Assembly: GCA_934749845.1 (NCBI GenBank)
Contig: CAKVHQ010000001.1
Span: 1-64,000 of the forward strand
Direction: 5' to 3'
Origin: an uncultured Clostridia bacterium
GTDB lineage: Bacteria > Bacillota > Clostridia > Christensenellales > UBA1242
Length of the DNA: 64,000 nucleotides
In this document: piece after piece, positions 17,044-25,456 of the stretch
Position numbering within the stretch: position 1 is the first letter of the stretch
How the letters are laid out: each line of letters opens with the position of its first letter
Position numbers and translations under genes: made by a program
Notes under the pieces: generated by a model
The model's input: the letters and a program-made list of their open reading frames with translations, nothing else
The model's database searches: none
What the model was told of the DNA's origin: nothing

Positions 17044-18828
17044 TTATTTTAAAATTCCTTTTATTCTTCTAACACCTGCACTTGAACTTTCTTCTTTTAA
17101 AAGAACAAATTCGCCAAGTTCGCTTGTGTTGTGAACATGTGGACCGCCACAAATTTCCTTACTAAAATCTCCAATAGTATAAACAGTTACTCTTTCGCCA
17201 TACTTATTATCAAATATGCCCATTGCGCCACTTTTTCTTGCTTCGTCTAGTGTCATTTCTTCTTTAACAACAGGTGCTGATTGTTTTATTCTTGCATTAA
17301 CTTTTTCGCTTAATGTCTTCTTTTCATCATCTGTCATTTTGTGGTCCAAACTAAAATCAAAACGAATTCTTTCTGGAGTGATGTTGCAACCTCTTTGCAA
17401 AACAGAAGGTCCAAACATTTCTCTTAAAGTTGCAAGCATAATGTGAGCCAAAGTGTGATATTTTGTGTCGGCATATGATGTGCTTGAAAGTCCGCCCTTA
17501 AACACTTGTTCCCCTGCCATTCTGCTTTTTTCTTGGTGTTCATGGAACGCTTGTTTATAACCTTCAATATCAACCTCGTAGCCTCGTTCACTTGCAATTT
17601 CTTGCGTAAGTTCGATAGGGAAACCAAATGTATCGTAAAGCCTAAACGCATTTTTTCCGTCAATAACTTTACCGCCAAGATGTTCAATTAGTTTGTTAAT
17701 TTCTTTAAGTCCGCCATTTATGGTGTTTGAAAACTTTTTAATTTCTTTTTCAAGTTCGGTTAAAACAAACTCTTTTCGTTTGGTTAAAATTGGATAGTCA
17801 TTAAAGTAATCAATGTAATATGATGCAACATCAATCAATTTTTCTCCGTCAACACCAATCTTTTTAGCACTGTTAATGCTTCTTCTAATAAGTCGTCTTA
17901 AAACATATCCTTGACCAACATTACTTGGAGAAATTCCATTTTCATCGCCCATTATAAACACTGTGCTTCTCATGTGGTCGGCTATAATTCTAAACGCTCT
18001 TGTTGCCTCTTCACTCTCGCCATATTTTTTGCTTGATAGGTTGTTAAGAATTTCGATAGCGCCCTTAAAACATTCAATTTCATAAACGCTTTTGTATCCA
18101 TTAAGAATGGTTACAGTTCTTTCTGCACCCATACCAGAATCAACATTTTTTTGTTTTAATAATTGTGGTTTATCGCCCTCTTTTTCAACAACATATTGCA
18201 TAAACACATTATTCCAAATTTCAATGTATCTTCCGCAACCACAAGAAGGATTACAATTTTCACAGCATGGTTCTTTGTCGGTTATATAAAACATTTCGCT
18301 GTCTGGGCCACATGGACCTGTTGCACCTGCAGACCACCAGTTATCTTCTTTTCCTTGAAAGAATATATGACTTTGTGGCAAGCCACAAGATTTCCATATT
18401 TCATAACTCTCGTTATCTCTTGGTGCAGTTTCGTCACCTTCAAAAACAGTAACTGCAAGTTTTTCAACTGGAATGCCTAAATATTTTTCGCTTGTTAAAA
18501 ATTCGAAACTGTTTTTAATTGCTTCTTCTTTAAAGTAAGCACCCAAACTCCAATATCCTAACATTTCAAAAAATGTACAGTGGGTGTTATCTCCAACGGA
18601 GTCGATATCGTTAGTTCTTATGCAACGTTGAATATCGCAAAGTTTTTTGCCACAAGGATGCTCTGCTCCCAAAAGATATGGAACAAGTGGATGCATTCCC
18701 GCAGTTGTAAATAACACCGAGCCATCGTTTTGTGGAATTACAGATGCATTATCAATTTGAACATGTCCTTTTGACTTATAAAATTCAAGCCACATTGCTT
18801 TTAAATTTTCTACTGTTAAGTGTTTCAT
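17044..18828 (-). CDS. alaS: Alanyl-tRNA synthetase, short form
   Basis: 594 residues, against about 870-880 in most bacteria. The class II catalytic core (RTNDIDSVGDNTHCTFFEMLGYWSLG near residue 72), the tRNA-recognition region and the editing domain are present. The editing zinc ligands are visible as HTLAHIM near 458 and CGGPHV near 560. The chain stops just after the editing domain, so the C-Ala/DHHA1 oligomerisation region is missing. This is not a frameshift: a terminator begins eight bases after the stop. The wording of the core resembles the compact AlaRS of reduced bacteria. SD AAAGGA precedes the ATG. No T-box leader is seen. Confidence 0.88.
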   Translation of the reverse strand: MKHLTVENLKAMWLEFYKSKGHVQIDNASVIPQNDGSVLFTTAGMHPLVPYLLGAEHPCGKKLCDIQRCIRTNDIDSVGDNTHCTFFEMLGYWSLGAYFKEEAIKNSFEFLTSEKYLGIPVEKLAVTVFEGDETAPRDNESYEIWKSCGLPQSHIFFQGKEDNWWSAGATGPCGPDSEMFYITDKEPCCENCNPSCGCGRYIEIWNNVFMQYVVEKEGDKPQLLKQKNVDSGMGAERTVTILNGYKSVYEIECFKGAIEILNNLSSKKYGESEEATRAFRIIADHMRSTVFIMGDENGISPSNVGQGYVLRRLIRRSINSAKKIGVDGEKLIDVASYYIDYFNDYPILTKRKEFVLTELEKEIKKFSNTINGGLKEINKLIEHLGGKVIDGKNAFRLYDTFGFPIELTQEIASERGYEVDIEGYKQAFHEHQEKSRMAGEQVFKGGLSSTSYADTKYHTLAHIMLATLREMFGPSVLQRGCNITPERIRFDFSLDHKMTDDEKKTLSEKVNARIKQSAPVVKEEMTLDEARKSGAMGIFDNKYGERVTVYTIGDFSKEICGGPHVHNTSELGEFVLLKEESSSAGVRRIKGILK

Positions 18829-18899
18829 AATTTTTTCCTTTATAGTTTTAGTTTTTACCTCTACATTTTAGTAGCCTTAATAAATATTGTCAATTTTAT

Positions 18900-19604
18900 T
18901 TAATCATTACGCCTAAAAATCAAAATAAATCGAAGCAAGTTTAGAATAGATACAACCAAAGCGGCAACATAAGTTAAAGCAGCAGAATCTAACACTTTGT
19001 TAACTCCCACCATTTCATCTTTGTCTAAAATTTCAGCGTTTACTAAAATAGATTTTGCTCTATTACTTGCATTATATTCAACTGGCAAAGTTATTAAATC
19101 GAAAATAACAGCAAGCGAGAAAAGAATAATTCCGCACCACATACAAACACTGCCCGCAATGGTGTTAACACCCAAATTGAGAATTAGTCCTATAAACACT
19201 AAAGGCCATAGCAACTTGCTTGCAATATTACATGCCATAACAAGACCCATTCTCACTTTGATTGGCTTATAGTTGGAAGCATATTGAAGAGCGTGACCTA
19301 CTTCATGAGTTGCAATTCCTATTGCTGCCACAGAAGTGCTGTCGTAAACCTCGCTTGAAAGTGAAATCGTTTCAGTTTTAGGATTGTAGTTATCGGTTAA
19401 ATCCCCGTCAATTTTAACAACATTAACATGATTTAAAGAAGCCGAGTCCAATATAAGTCTTGCAATTTGAGATGCCGTCATTCCCTTTTTTGACGCTACT
19501 TTTTTATACTTTGCAAAATTGCTTGAAACTTTAATCTGTGCAATTATCGCCAGCAAAAGTCCTGGCAAAAGAATAATTCCCATTAAATAATAATCCCAAT
19601 ACAT
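18900..19604 (-). CDS. YugP-like zinc metallopeptidase, paralogue 2
   Basis: About 234 residues. An N-terminal membrane segment is followed by the zinc-binding THEVGHALQ motif near residue 100, then two to three further hydrophobic segments and the ending LTYVAALVVSILNLLRFI, all as in YugP membrane proteases. The ATG at 19604 is chosen because AGGAGG of the preceding gene's last codons lies 8 bases upstream; only two bases separate the genes. It is the second of a tandem pair with the gene at 19607. Substrate is unknown. Confidence 0.82.
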   Translation of the reverse strand: MYWDYYLMGIILLPGLLLAIIAQIKVSSNFAKYKKVASKKGMTASQIARLILDSASLNHVNVVKIDGDLTDNYNPKTETISLSSEVYDSTSVAAIGIATHEVGHALQYASNYKPIKVRMGLVMACNIASKLLWPLVFIGLILNLGVNTIAGSVCMWCGIILFSLAVIFDLITLPVEYNASNRAKSILVNAEILDKDEMVGVNKVLDSAALTYVAALVVSILNLLRFILIFRRND

Positions 19605-19606
19605 AA

Positions 19607-20305
19607 TCAATCCCTCCTAAATGAATATTGTATTTTTCTAATCAATTTATATAATCCAAAAAATATACTACCAACATAAGTTAGCGCTGCCGCATTTAAA
19701 ACTTGCTTTGTTTGTTTTAGTTCTTCCCTAGAAAATAATTTATTCTCGCTTAAAATTTTGTATGCTTTTTTGCTTGCGTCAAGTTCAAGTGGAATAACTG
19801 CAATTTTCATAAGAATGGTTAAAAACCACAGCCCTATTGAAATATAAAAGATAATTGGCGAATACATGCTTAAATCTTCAAAAAACAAAAAGACAAGTGC
19901 AGTTATCAGTGCTATTGGAAGCAAAAAGTTTGCGATTTTGCCTATTGTTTTAAAAATCAAATCAACCACAAGCCAGCCACTTTTTTCTTTTTTTTGCAAG
20001 GCGTGACCAAGTTCGTGACTTGCTACCGCAATGTCGGCAACCGATTTTCCGCTTGCAACCTGCTTTGTTAAAACTATCATGTCTTTATTAACCAAATAGG
20101 CGTCTTGAAACTCGCCTTCGGTTAGTGCAATTTTTGTGTTTAATTTAAAAAACTTAATGCATGCCGACACGAATGTTATTGCATCCTTGTTTATGCTGGC
20201 ATCGGTTTGCGAATATTTTTTATAAAGACTTACCAAATTGCCATAACAACTCCCTGCAATTAAAAGTCCTACAACCAATATTATTGAAAAGATTAGTATA
20301 AGCAT
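19607..20305 (-). CDS. YugP-like zinc metallopeptidase, paralogue 1
   Basis: 232 residues. Same plan as its downstream neighbour: membrane segment at the start, ASHELGHALQ near residue 92, hydrophobic segments near 115-155 and the ending ALTYVGSIFFGLYKLI. The pair probably arose by tandem duplication and may act together. No SD precedes the ATG; instead an extended -10 (TGATATAAT) ends six bases upstream, so the transcript may be leaderless. Confidence 0.82.
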   Translation of the reverse strand: MLILIFSIILVVGLLIAGSCYGNLVSLYKKYSQTDASINKDAITFVSACIKFFKLNTKIALTEGEFQDAYLVNKDMIVLTKQVASGKSVADIAVASHELGHALQKKEKSGWLVVDLIFKTIGKIANFLLPIALITALVFLFFEDLSMYSPIIFYISIGLWFLTILMKIAVIPLELDASKKAYKILSENKLFSREELKQTKQVLNAAALTYVGSIFFGLYKLIRKIQYSFRRD

Positions 20306-20311
20306 AGTTTT

Positions 20312-20340
20312 ATTATATCATATTAAAACTTAAACACAAA
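20312..20340 (-). promoter_or_regulatory. Promoter abutting the yugP-like start codon
   Basis: Minus strand extended -10 TGATATAAT (TATAAT at 20312-20317), six bases before the ATG; a weak -35 (TTTGTG, 20335-20340) stands 17 bases away. No SD lies between. Confidence 0.45.
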
Positions 20341-20395
20341 AAAATGTTTATAGACAATTTTGTAGAAAATGTATAAAAATTCTTAATATTTATAA

Positions 20396-20433
20396 TTGTC
20401 GTAAAATTTTATGCATGGTATAATTATTATACC
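20396..20433 (+). promoter_or_regulatory. Promoter with overlapping palindrome upstream of the RsgI-like gene
   Basis: TTGTCG (20396-20401), 17-bp spacer, extended -10 TGGTATAAT (TATAAT at 20419-20424). The -10 lies inside a perfect palindrome, GGTATAAT-T-ATTATACC (20417-20433), a likely repressor operator. Confidence 0.55.
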
Positions 20434-20455
20434 AAAAATTAAAAAGGAGATTTTT

Positions 20456-21505
20456 ATGGCAAAAGCAAAAACAAAATCTAAAAATAGCACTTTGGCAATT
20501 ATAATTGCAATTATTTTAGTGCTTGCATTGGCAGTGGGTGCAGTTTTCTTATTAACAAGAAACGATAACAAACCTGCTTCTGTTATGGAATGTAGTGTGA
20601 ACCCAGATTGCCAAATCGTGCTTAACTCTCAAAACAGAGTTTTATCGGTTAACTATCTAAACGATGATGCCGAAATGATGTTTAGCAGTGTTGATTTTAC
20701 AAACAAAACTGCAGACGAAGCAACAAAAATGTTTGTTGACATCGCAACAAAATCGGGACACATTAGTTTAGACATCAATGGCACAGGAGCAGAAGTTACA
20801 ATCACAATTTCAGCAAAATCTGGCGCTAACATGGAAAACTTACAAAAGAAAGTTACCGAAAAAGTTAACCAATACTTTGCTGATAACGGAATTTTGGCAA
20901 AGGCAGTTTGCGAAGTTCAAGAAGGTTTTGAAAATGCATTAAAAAACATCGACAGTACCGTTACTGACCTTTCTAACAAAACCGAACAAGAAATTTTGGA
21001 CGAACTTAACAAAACGTCACAAGACATCGACAAAATTGCAAGAAGTTTGCAAGATGATTTCTTTACCGGTCTTAAAAATTTAAAAGAAAGTTTAAATTAT
21101 GTTTCGTTTGAAAAAACATTCGACAGTGCTAGAAATGCAGTTGATAACATTCAATCAACCATCGAAGGCTATGAAAAAACTTTGAACGATAAAGATGTTT
21201 CTGAAGTTGTTAAAGAAACAACAAAACCATTACTTAAGGCAGCAAAAGAAGAACTTAAAGTTTTGAAAGATCAATTAAACAAAGCAGAAAAAGAACTAAA
21301 CAACGTTAAGAAAGAGTTAAACAACAAACTTGACGAACTTATCAAAGAACTTGAAGAACAAAGCAAAACAATCTACGAAAACTTAAAAACAGAGTATAAC
21401 AACCAAGTTGAAGCATTTAAAGCAACACTTGATGCACACAAAGAAGCTTTTGAAAACAACAAAGCAGAATATACTCAAAAGATTAAAGATTTCCAAAGCA
21501 AATAA
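20456..21505 (+). CDS. RsgI-like membrane protein with C-terminal coiled coil
   Basis: About 349 residues from the ATG at 20456 (SD AAAAAGGAG); an upstream in-frame ATG at 20411 has none. A basic head, one membrane segment (about 13-34) and then a domain reading CSVNPDCQIVLNSQNRVLSV with SGHISLDINGTGAEVTITI, the form of the extracytoplasmic region of RsgI anti-sigma factors. Residues about 155-349 are a highly charged coiled coil. The usual cytoplasmic anti-sigma domain and an adjacent sigI gene are absent, so it may be a sensor fragment or an unrelated stalk protein reusing that domain. Confidence 0.55.
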   Translation: MAKAKTKSKNSTLAIIIAIILVLALAVGAVFLLTRNDNKPASVMECSVNPDCQIVLNSQNRVLSVNYLNDDAEMMFSSVDFTNKTADEATKMFVDIATKSGHISLDINGTGAEVTITISAKSGANMENLQKKVTEKVNQYFADNGILAKAVCEVQEGFENALKNIDSTVTDLSNKTEQEILDELNKTSQDIDKIARSLQDDFFTGLKNLKESLNYVSFEKTFDSARNAVDNIQSTIEGYEKTLNDKDVSEVVKETTKPLLKAAKEELKVLKDQLNKAEKELNNVKKELNNKLDELIKELEEQSKTIYENLKTEYNNQVEAFKATLDAHKEAFENNKAEYTQKIKDFQSK

Positions 21506-21540
21506 TAAAAAAAAACCTCCACTTTGGAGGTTTTTTTTCT
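21506..21540 (+). terminator. Terminator after the RsgI-like gene
   Basis: Stem AAAACCTCC/GGAGGTTTT, loop ACTTT, followed by eight Ts. Confidence 0.9.
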
Positions 21541-21580
21541 CATGTATTAAACAGATAACCAAAATTAACAATTTTCATAC

Positions 21581-21607
21581 AAAAAAGCACTTTGAAGTGC
21601 TTTTTTT
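21581..21607 (-). terminator. Terminator after the class I LysRS gene
   Basis: Stem AAAAAAGCACTT/AAGTGCTTTTTT overlapping the stop codon region at 21606. Confidence 0.85.
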
Positions 21608-23177
21608 AAAAGTTAAGAAGTTCGTTATAAGCCTTTTTATCCCCTGCAGCAAAGTATAAATATAGTCTTGGACCTTCGTTCAAACCAAACAACAAGTTGT
21701 ATAAATTTTTAAAGTTAGCCATTTGTTTTGCCATATTTTCTTTTTTGCTTAAGCTAGGGTCGTTGATTGTGTCGTAAATATATTGTTGAATTTCTTTATC
21801 ATTAATTGAGTCTTTGCTTTCGATATAGTCATGCAATTTCTTGATAACTGTTTTTTCTTCTTCACTTAAATTATCGTAGTATGCTTGATTTTTTTCACTT
21901 AAAAGTTTGTACATTTTTTGTGGTTGATAAATTTCAATCCAGTTTTTAACTCTTTCAAGTCTTTCCAAATTGTCGTCAGTAAAATCATAGCCAAGTTTTT
22001 TCATAACTTCTTTAACCATTTCTGGTTTAAAGTCTACAATAGGTGCAACACTAGCAAGCACGCCAAAAGGAACTTTAACCTTGGTGTCTTTTCCATTAAA
22101 TAATGCCATATCGTAAACTGATGTTTCGTATTCGGACAATTCTCCGTTTTTGTATGCCACCAAGCCTTTATCAAACTCGCTGTAATGACGAATAATTGTG
22201 TCGTCAAAAGCAAAGTCGAATGAATCTTCTGGCGAATATTTAGCAAACAACCATCTAATCATTTCAGGCTCGTAAATTTTCATAACATGACCCGGTGTAA
22301 CATTCTTTCCACTTGACGAGTGCATGTCGCCCATTCCTTTGATTCCTAGCCATCCATATCCTTGGAAATGTGGTGCTTGTCCGCCAAAAATTTGTTTAAC
22401 AATTTCGGAACAAACAACATAACTTCCACTTGCGGCAGCGTGGTCGATGCCACCCGGTTCAAAGTTTGTGCCTTCATAAACCCAACGCATTGGCCAGTCT
22501 AATTTCCAAACCAATTTAATATATGGGTATTCTCTAACACCAACTGTTTCATGATTACCGCAAGCACATTCGTACTCGATTTGTTCGCCGTCTTCACTGC
22601 AAGACAAAACTTTGGTTGTGTCTTTATGACATTTTGAGCAATAAACATTTAATGGATAATAGTTTTCTCTATCTTCTTCACTAGATTCTTGAGTTTTAAA
22701 ACTCATTAAAATGTCGTATGCTTTTTTGCGTTCTTTAATTGAGTGAACAATTTGGTCGTTATACTTGCCACTTACATAGTTTTTGGTTTGATAAATTGGT
22801 TCGCAATCTACCCTTAATTTTTTAAGTGCGTCTTCAAATTCTTTTTCAAAGTGAGTTCCATAGCTATCATGTCCGTCATTATATGGGTCTGGACACATAG
22901 TGTATGGAGTGCCAATATATTGCTCAAAATTTTCAACATCTTTTGAAACATTTACTGGAACTTTTCTTAATCTATCTAAATCGTCCCATGAAAAAATAAA
23001 TCTAACTTTTTTGCCCTTTCTTCTTAATGCTTCAACAACAAAATATGATGTTGCAACTTCTCTAAAATTTCCAATGTGAACCGAGCCCGATGGACTAATT
23101 CCACTTGCACATACATAGGTTGTGGCATCTGGATATTTTGCTATAACTTCGTCTGCTAACTTTTCTGCCCAATGCAT
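21606..23177 (-). CDS. lysK: Lysyl-tRNA synthetase, class I (archaeal type)
   Basis: 523 residues. This is a class I enzyme unrelated to the usual bacterial class II LysRS. The HIGH motif appears as GSVHIGNFRE near residue 36, the Rossmann core as FIFSWDDLDRLRKVP near 63, a four-cysteine zinc knob at about 190-215 (CSKCHKD and CACG), and the KMSKS region as HSSSGKNV near 287 with SPEDSFDFAFDD after it. The motif order S-S-S-G-K differs slightly from the common S-x-S-K-G. SD AAGGAG. No T-box leader. Class I LysRS is patchy in bacteria, so transfer in the lineage is likely. Confidence 0.92.
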   Translation of the reverse strand: MHWAEKLADEVIAKYPDATTYVCASGISPSGSVHIGNFREVATSYFVVEALRRKGKKVRFIFSWDDLDRLRKVPVNVSKDVENFEQYIGTPYTMCPDPYNDGHDSYGTHFEKEFEDALKKLRVDCEPIYQTKNYVSGKYNDQIVHSIKERKKAYDILMSFKTQESSEEDRENYYPLNVYCSKCHKDTTKVLSCSEDGEQIEYECACGNHETVGVREYPYIKLVWKLDWPMRWVYEGTNFEPGGIDHAAASGSYVVCSEIVKQIFGGQAPHFQGYGWLGIKGMGDMHSSSGKNVTPGHVMKIYEPEMIRWLFAKYSPEDSFDFAFDDTIIRHYSEFDKGLVAYKNGELSEYETSVYDMALFNGKDTKVKVPFGVLASVAPIVDFKPEMVKEVMKKLGYDFTDDNLERLERVKNWIEIYQPQKMYKLLSEKNQAYYDNLSEEEKTVIKKLHDYIESKDSINDKEIQQYIYDTINDPSLSKKENMAKQMANFKNLYNLLFGLNEGPRLYLYFAAGDKKAYNELLNF

Positions 23178-23281
23178 AAAATATTCTCCTTAAAATGTAA
23201 TTCCCTATAAGTATAAAACAAACTTATTAAATTTGCAAATATTTTCTCAACTAGTATTGACTTTACTTTATCAAAAGCATA

Positions 23282-23313
23282 AAAAAAGTTCACATCAAAT
23301 TGTGAACTTTTTT
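23282..23313 (-). terminator. Terminator after the DUF975 gene
   Basis: Stem AAAAAGTTCACA/TGTGAACTTTTT with a six-base loop and a T-run on the minus strand, directly after the stop at 23315. Confidence 0.88.
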
Positions 23314-23314
23314 A

Positions 23315-23944
23315 TTAAAAATCAGTTTTTAAGTTGTTGTAGAACACCGCTTTTTCCACCATTAGATAAGGCAAAGCCCACAATGCGCCAACAACAGTTA
23401 AGCATAGTAAAATCCAGCCAATACTTTTTAGTCTTAATTTTACAAGTCTAATTCGGTTTCCTTTCATAAGTCTTTTGCTACCCTTTAGGCAAGCCGAAGC
23501 GGTTTTTTTGGAATCATCAAATAAAACCAAAGAACTCATACTATAATCAAGTTCAAACCTAAACCCAAAGAACACCAACATGCAAAGTCCAATTATAAGC
23601 ATAAATAACTTTGAAATGAAAAGTGCTAGAAGTTTAAAAATTCGTTTAAAACCGTCAAACAGATTGGAAGTGTCCGCCTTCAAGTTGTTTGTTAAGTTAT
23701 AGAAAAACACTTGAACACCATGATATATAACATAAATTAAAAACGCTCCAACAAAGCATGAAGGTGCAATAACATACCACAAAGGTTTAAAAATGCAAAG
23801 GCAAGTAACGCCACCTGCAACAATAAGAGCCAAAACAAGCATAAGTGCCATTTGTTTTGCTGAAAAACCCCATGAGCCACTCATAATATCTTTGGCGTCA
23901 TGTTTTATTTCATCTGCCTTTTTGTAAAAATCAAATTTTTCCAT
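23315..23944 (-). CDS. DUF975-family integral membrane protein
   Basis: 209 residues with four to five hydrophobic segments. The end of the chain reads GNRIRLVKLRLKSIGWILL and then PYLMVEKAVFYNN, the family hallmark of DUF975 proteins (a conserved tail with a tyrosine-rich last helix). SD AAAGGAG is 7 bases from the ATG. Function of the family is not established. It lies alone between lysK and ppa, both leftward. Confidence 0.72.
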   Translation of the reverse strand: MEKFDFYKKADEIKHDAKDIMSGSWGFSAKQMALMLVLALIVAGGVTCLCIFKPLWYVIAPSCFVGAFLIYVIYHGVQVFFYNLTNNLKADTSNLFDGFKRIFKLLALFISKLFMLIIGLCMLVFFGFRFELDYSMSSLVLFDDSKKTASACLKGSKRLMKGNRIRLVKLRLKSIGWILLCLTVVGALWALPYLMVEKAVFYNNLKTDF

Positions 23945-24009
23945 TGCAACTCCTTTGAAAATATTTTAATAAAAACAACTTTTTAAGTAAATCATTTTAT
24001 AGGCAAAAA

Positions 24010-24546
24010 CTATTTTGTATTATATTTTTTTTCGTATCTTACTTTGCTTTCGGCAATTATTTTTTCTGCTTCTTCTTTGTTTCTCATGCCCCCAACTTGC
24101 GTAACTTTTCCTTCTTCAAGGTCTTTATACACTCTTAAAAAGTGAATAAGTTCTTCCGAAACAAATGGTGGCAAGTCTTCAACTCGTTGATACGAGTTAT
24201 AAAGTGGGTCGCCAAAAGGTATAGCGATAACCTTTTCATCATTTTTGCCGTTATCAAGCATGGTTACAACGCCAATAGGATAGCATCTAACCAAAGTTAA
24301 TGGGTCTAAACTTTCCGAGCATAGAACAAGCACATCAAGAGGGTCGCCGTCTTCTGCAAGTGTTTTTGGAATAAAACCGTAGTTTGCTGGATAGTGAGTG
24401 CTGGTGTGAAGCAATCTATCTAAAATGATTATTCCTGTTTCTTTGTCGAGTTCGTACTTTTTCTTTGTTCCCTTTGCAATTTCAATAACCGCAACAAAGT
24501 CTTGTGGGGTTATTCTTTTAGAGTCAATGTCGTGCCAAATATTCAT
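24010..24546 (-). CDS. ppa: Inorganic pyrophosphatase, family I
   Basis: 178 residues. It hydrolyses pyrophosphate from biosynthetic reactions in the cytoplasm. The family I metal-binding signature DGDPLDVLVL stands near residue 66, after the substrate-binding YPANYGFIPKT, and the further aspartate in MLDNGKNDEKVIAIP near 99-107. SD AAAGGAG precedes the ATG by ten bases. Leftward, downstream of the HD gene with 39 bases between, so possibly cotranscribed. Confidence 0.93.
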   Translation of the reverse strand: MNIWHDIDSKRITPQDFVAVIEIAKGTKKKYELDKETGIIILDRLLHTSTHYPANYGFIPKTLAEDGDPLDVLVLCSESLDPLTLVRCYPIGVVTMLDNGKNDEKVIAIPFGDPLYNSYQRVEDLPPFVSEELIHFLRVYKDLEEGKVTQVGGMRNKEEAEKIIAESKVRYEKKYNTK

Positions 24547-24585
24547 AAATGTAATTCTCCTTTCAAATTATTATATCTTATAAAA

Positions 24586-25206
24586 CTATTTTTGACAAGT
24601 TTCATCAAGATATGTGGCTTGCATGTCTGCAACATGAAGCAGAAATGCAACTGGATAGGAATAGAACGCATCCGAAAGAGCATAACTTCCGCCTTTTATT
24701 CTATAATCAAAGCCACCCATGTGCCAGTTAATTGCCATGGCTTCTTGTCGTGTTAACCTAATAAAACCGCCAAGTATGTACACACTCTTCTCGCCATGTC
24801 CGTATGGAAGGCTATCGTCAACTGCGTAAACATCTTTTTCAACCCAATCAAATTTGCCTTTACTGTCTTGTTTAGTTCCACTTTCGCTATATTGCTTAAC
24901 ATTTCGTGTTTCCTTAACAAAAGTTCCAACCTTGCACAAGTCATGCATAAGTCCCATTAAAATTGCACTATCTTTTGGGCAAACTTTTTCATAGTCATCG
25001 CCATACTCGGTTTTAAGTAATGAAATTAACCTATTATAAACATTCAACGAATGTGTGCAAAGTCCGCCTTCACAGTTGCTATGAAATTTAGTGCTTGCAG
25101 GTGCTGTGAAAAAATCGGTTGTTTGTAGCCAATCAATAAATTTATCCATGCCTTCTCTGTTAACTTGTTTTAAAAGTTCTAAAACTTTTTCCTTATTAGT
25201 TTCCAT
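24586..25206 (-). CDS. HD-domain phosphohydrolase
   Basis: 206 residues. The metal-binding histidines and aspartates are visible as FHSNCEGGLCTHSLNV near residue 40, GLMHDLCKVG near 86, GHGEKSVY near 135 and INWHMGG near 158, the arrangement of a small soluble HD domain. Members cleave phosphomonoesters or nucleotides; the substrate here cannot be told. SD AGGAGA. It probably leads a two-gene unit with ppa. Confidence 0.8.
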   Translation of the reverse strand: METNKEKVLELLKQVNREGMDKFIDWLQTTDFFTAPASTKFHSNCEGGLCTHSLNVYNRLISLLKTEYGDDYEKVCPKDSAILMGLMHDLCKVGTFVKETRNVKQYSESGTKQDSKGKFDWVEKDVYAVDDSLPYGHGEKSVYILGGFIRLTRQEAMAINWHMGGFDYRIKGGSYALSDAFYSYPVAFLLHVADMQATYLDETCQK

Positions 25207-25407
25207 GTATTTCTCCTAACATAGTTATTATATCATTAAAGGCAAAAAAAACAAAATGTATGCTCTAGAAATGTAAACTTAATTAGTTCAATAAAAGCAA
25301 GTGCACCTAATTACTGCTTCAAAAAGCGATAGTAAATGGGCGAGTGTCGAAAATTGTTATATTTTTTAATTATTCGCACTATTTCGCAAAATTTTTAAAA
25401 AATAATG

Positions 25408-25436
25408 TTGATTGAGTTTTTAAAATGAAATATAAT
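25408..25436 (+). promoter_or_regulatory. Sigma-A promoter of tilS
   Basis: TTGATT (25408-25413), 17-bp spacer, consensus TATAAT (25431-25436), 20 bases before the ATG. Confidence 0.7.
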
Positions 25437-25456
25437 TAGCATGCAGGAGTTAATAT

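Noticed and set aside
17044..18828. alaS as a frameshifted pseudogene
   Set aside because: The frame is intact to a sensible domain boundary and a terminator follows after eight bases, leaving no room for a lost C-terminal part.
18829..18899. T-box leaders before the aminoacyl-tRNA synthetase genes (alaS, lysK, cysS, tyrS)
   Set aside because: Upstream gaps are short and lack the T-box sequence and terminator/antiterminator stems.
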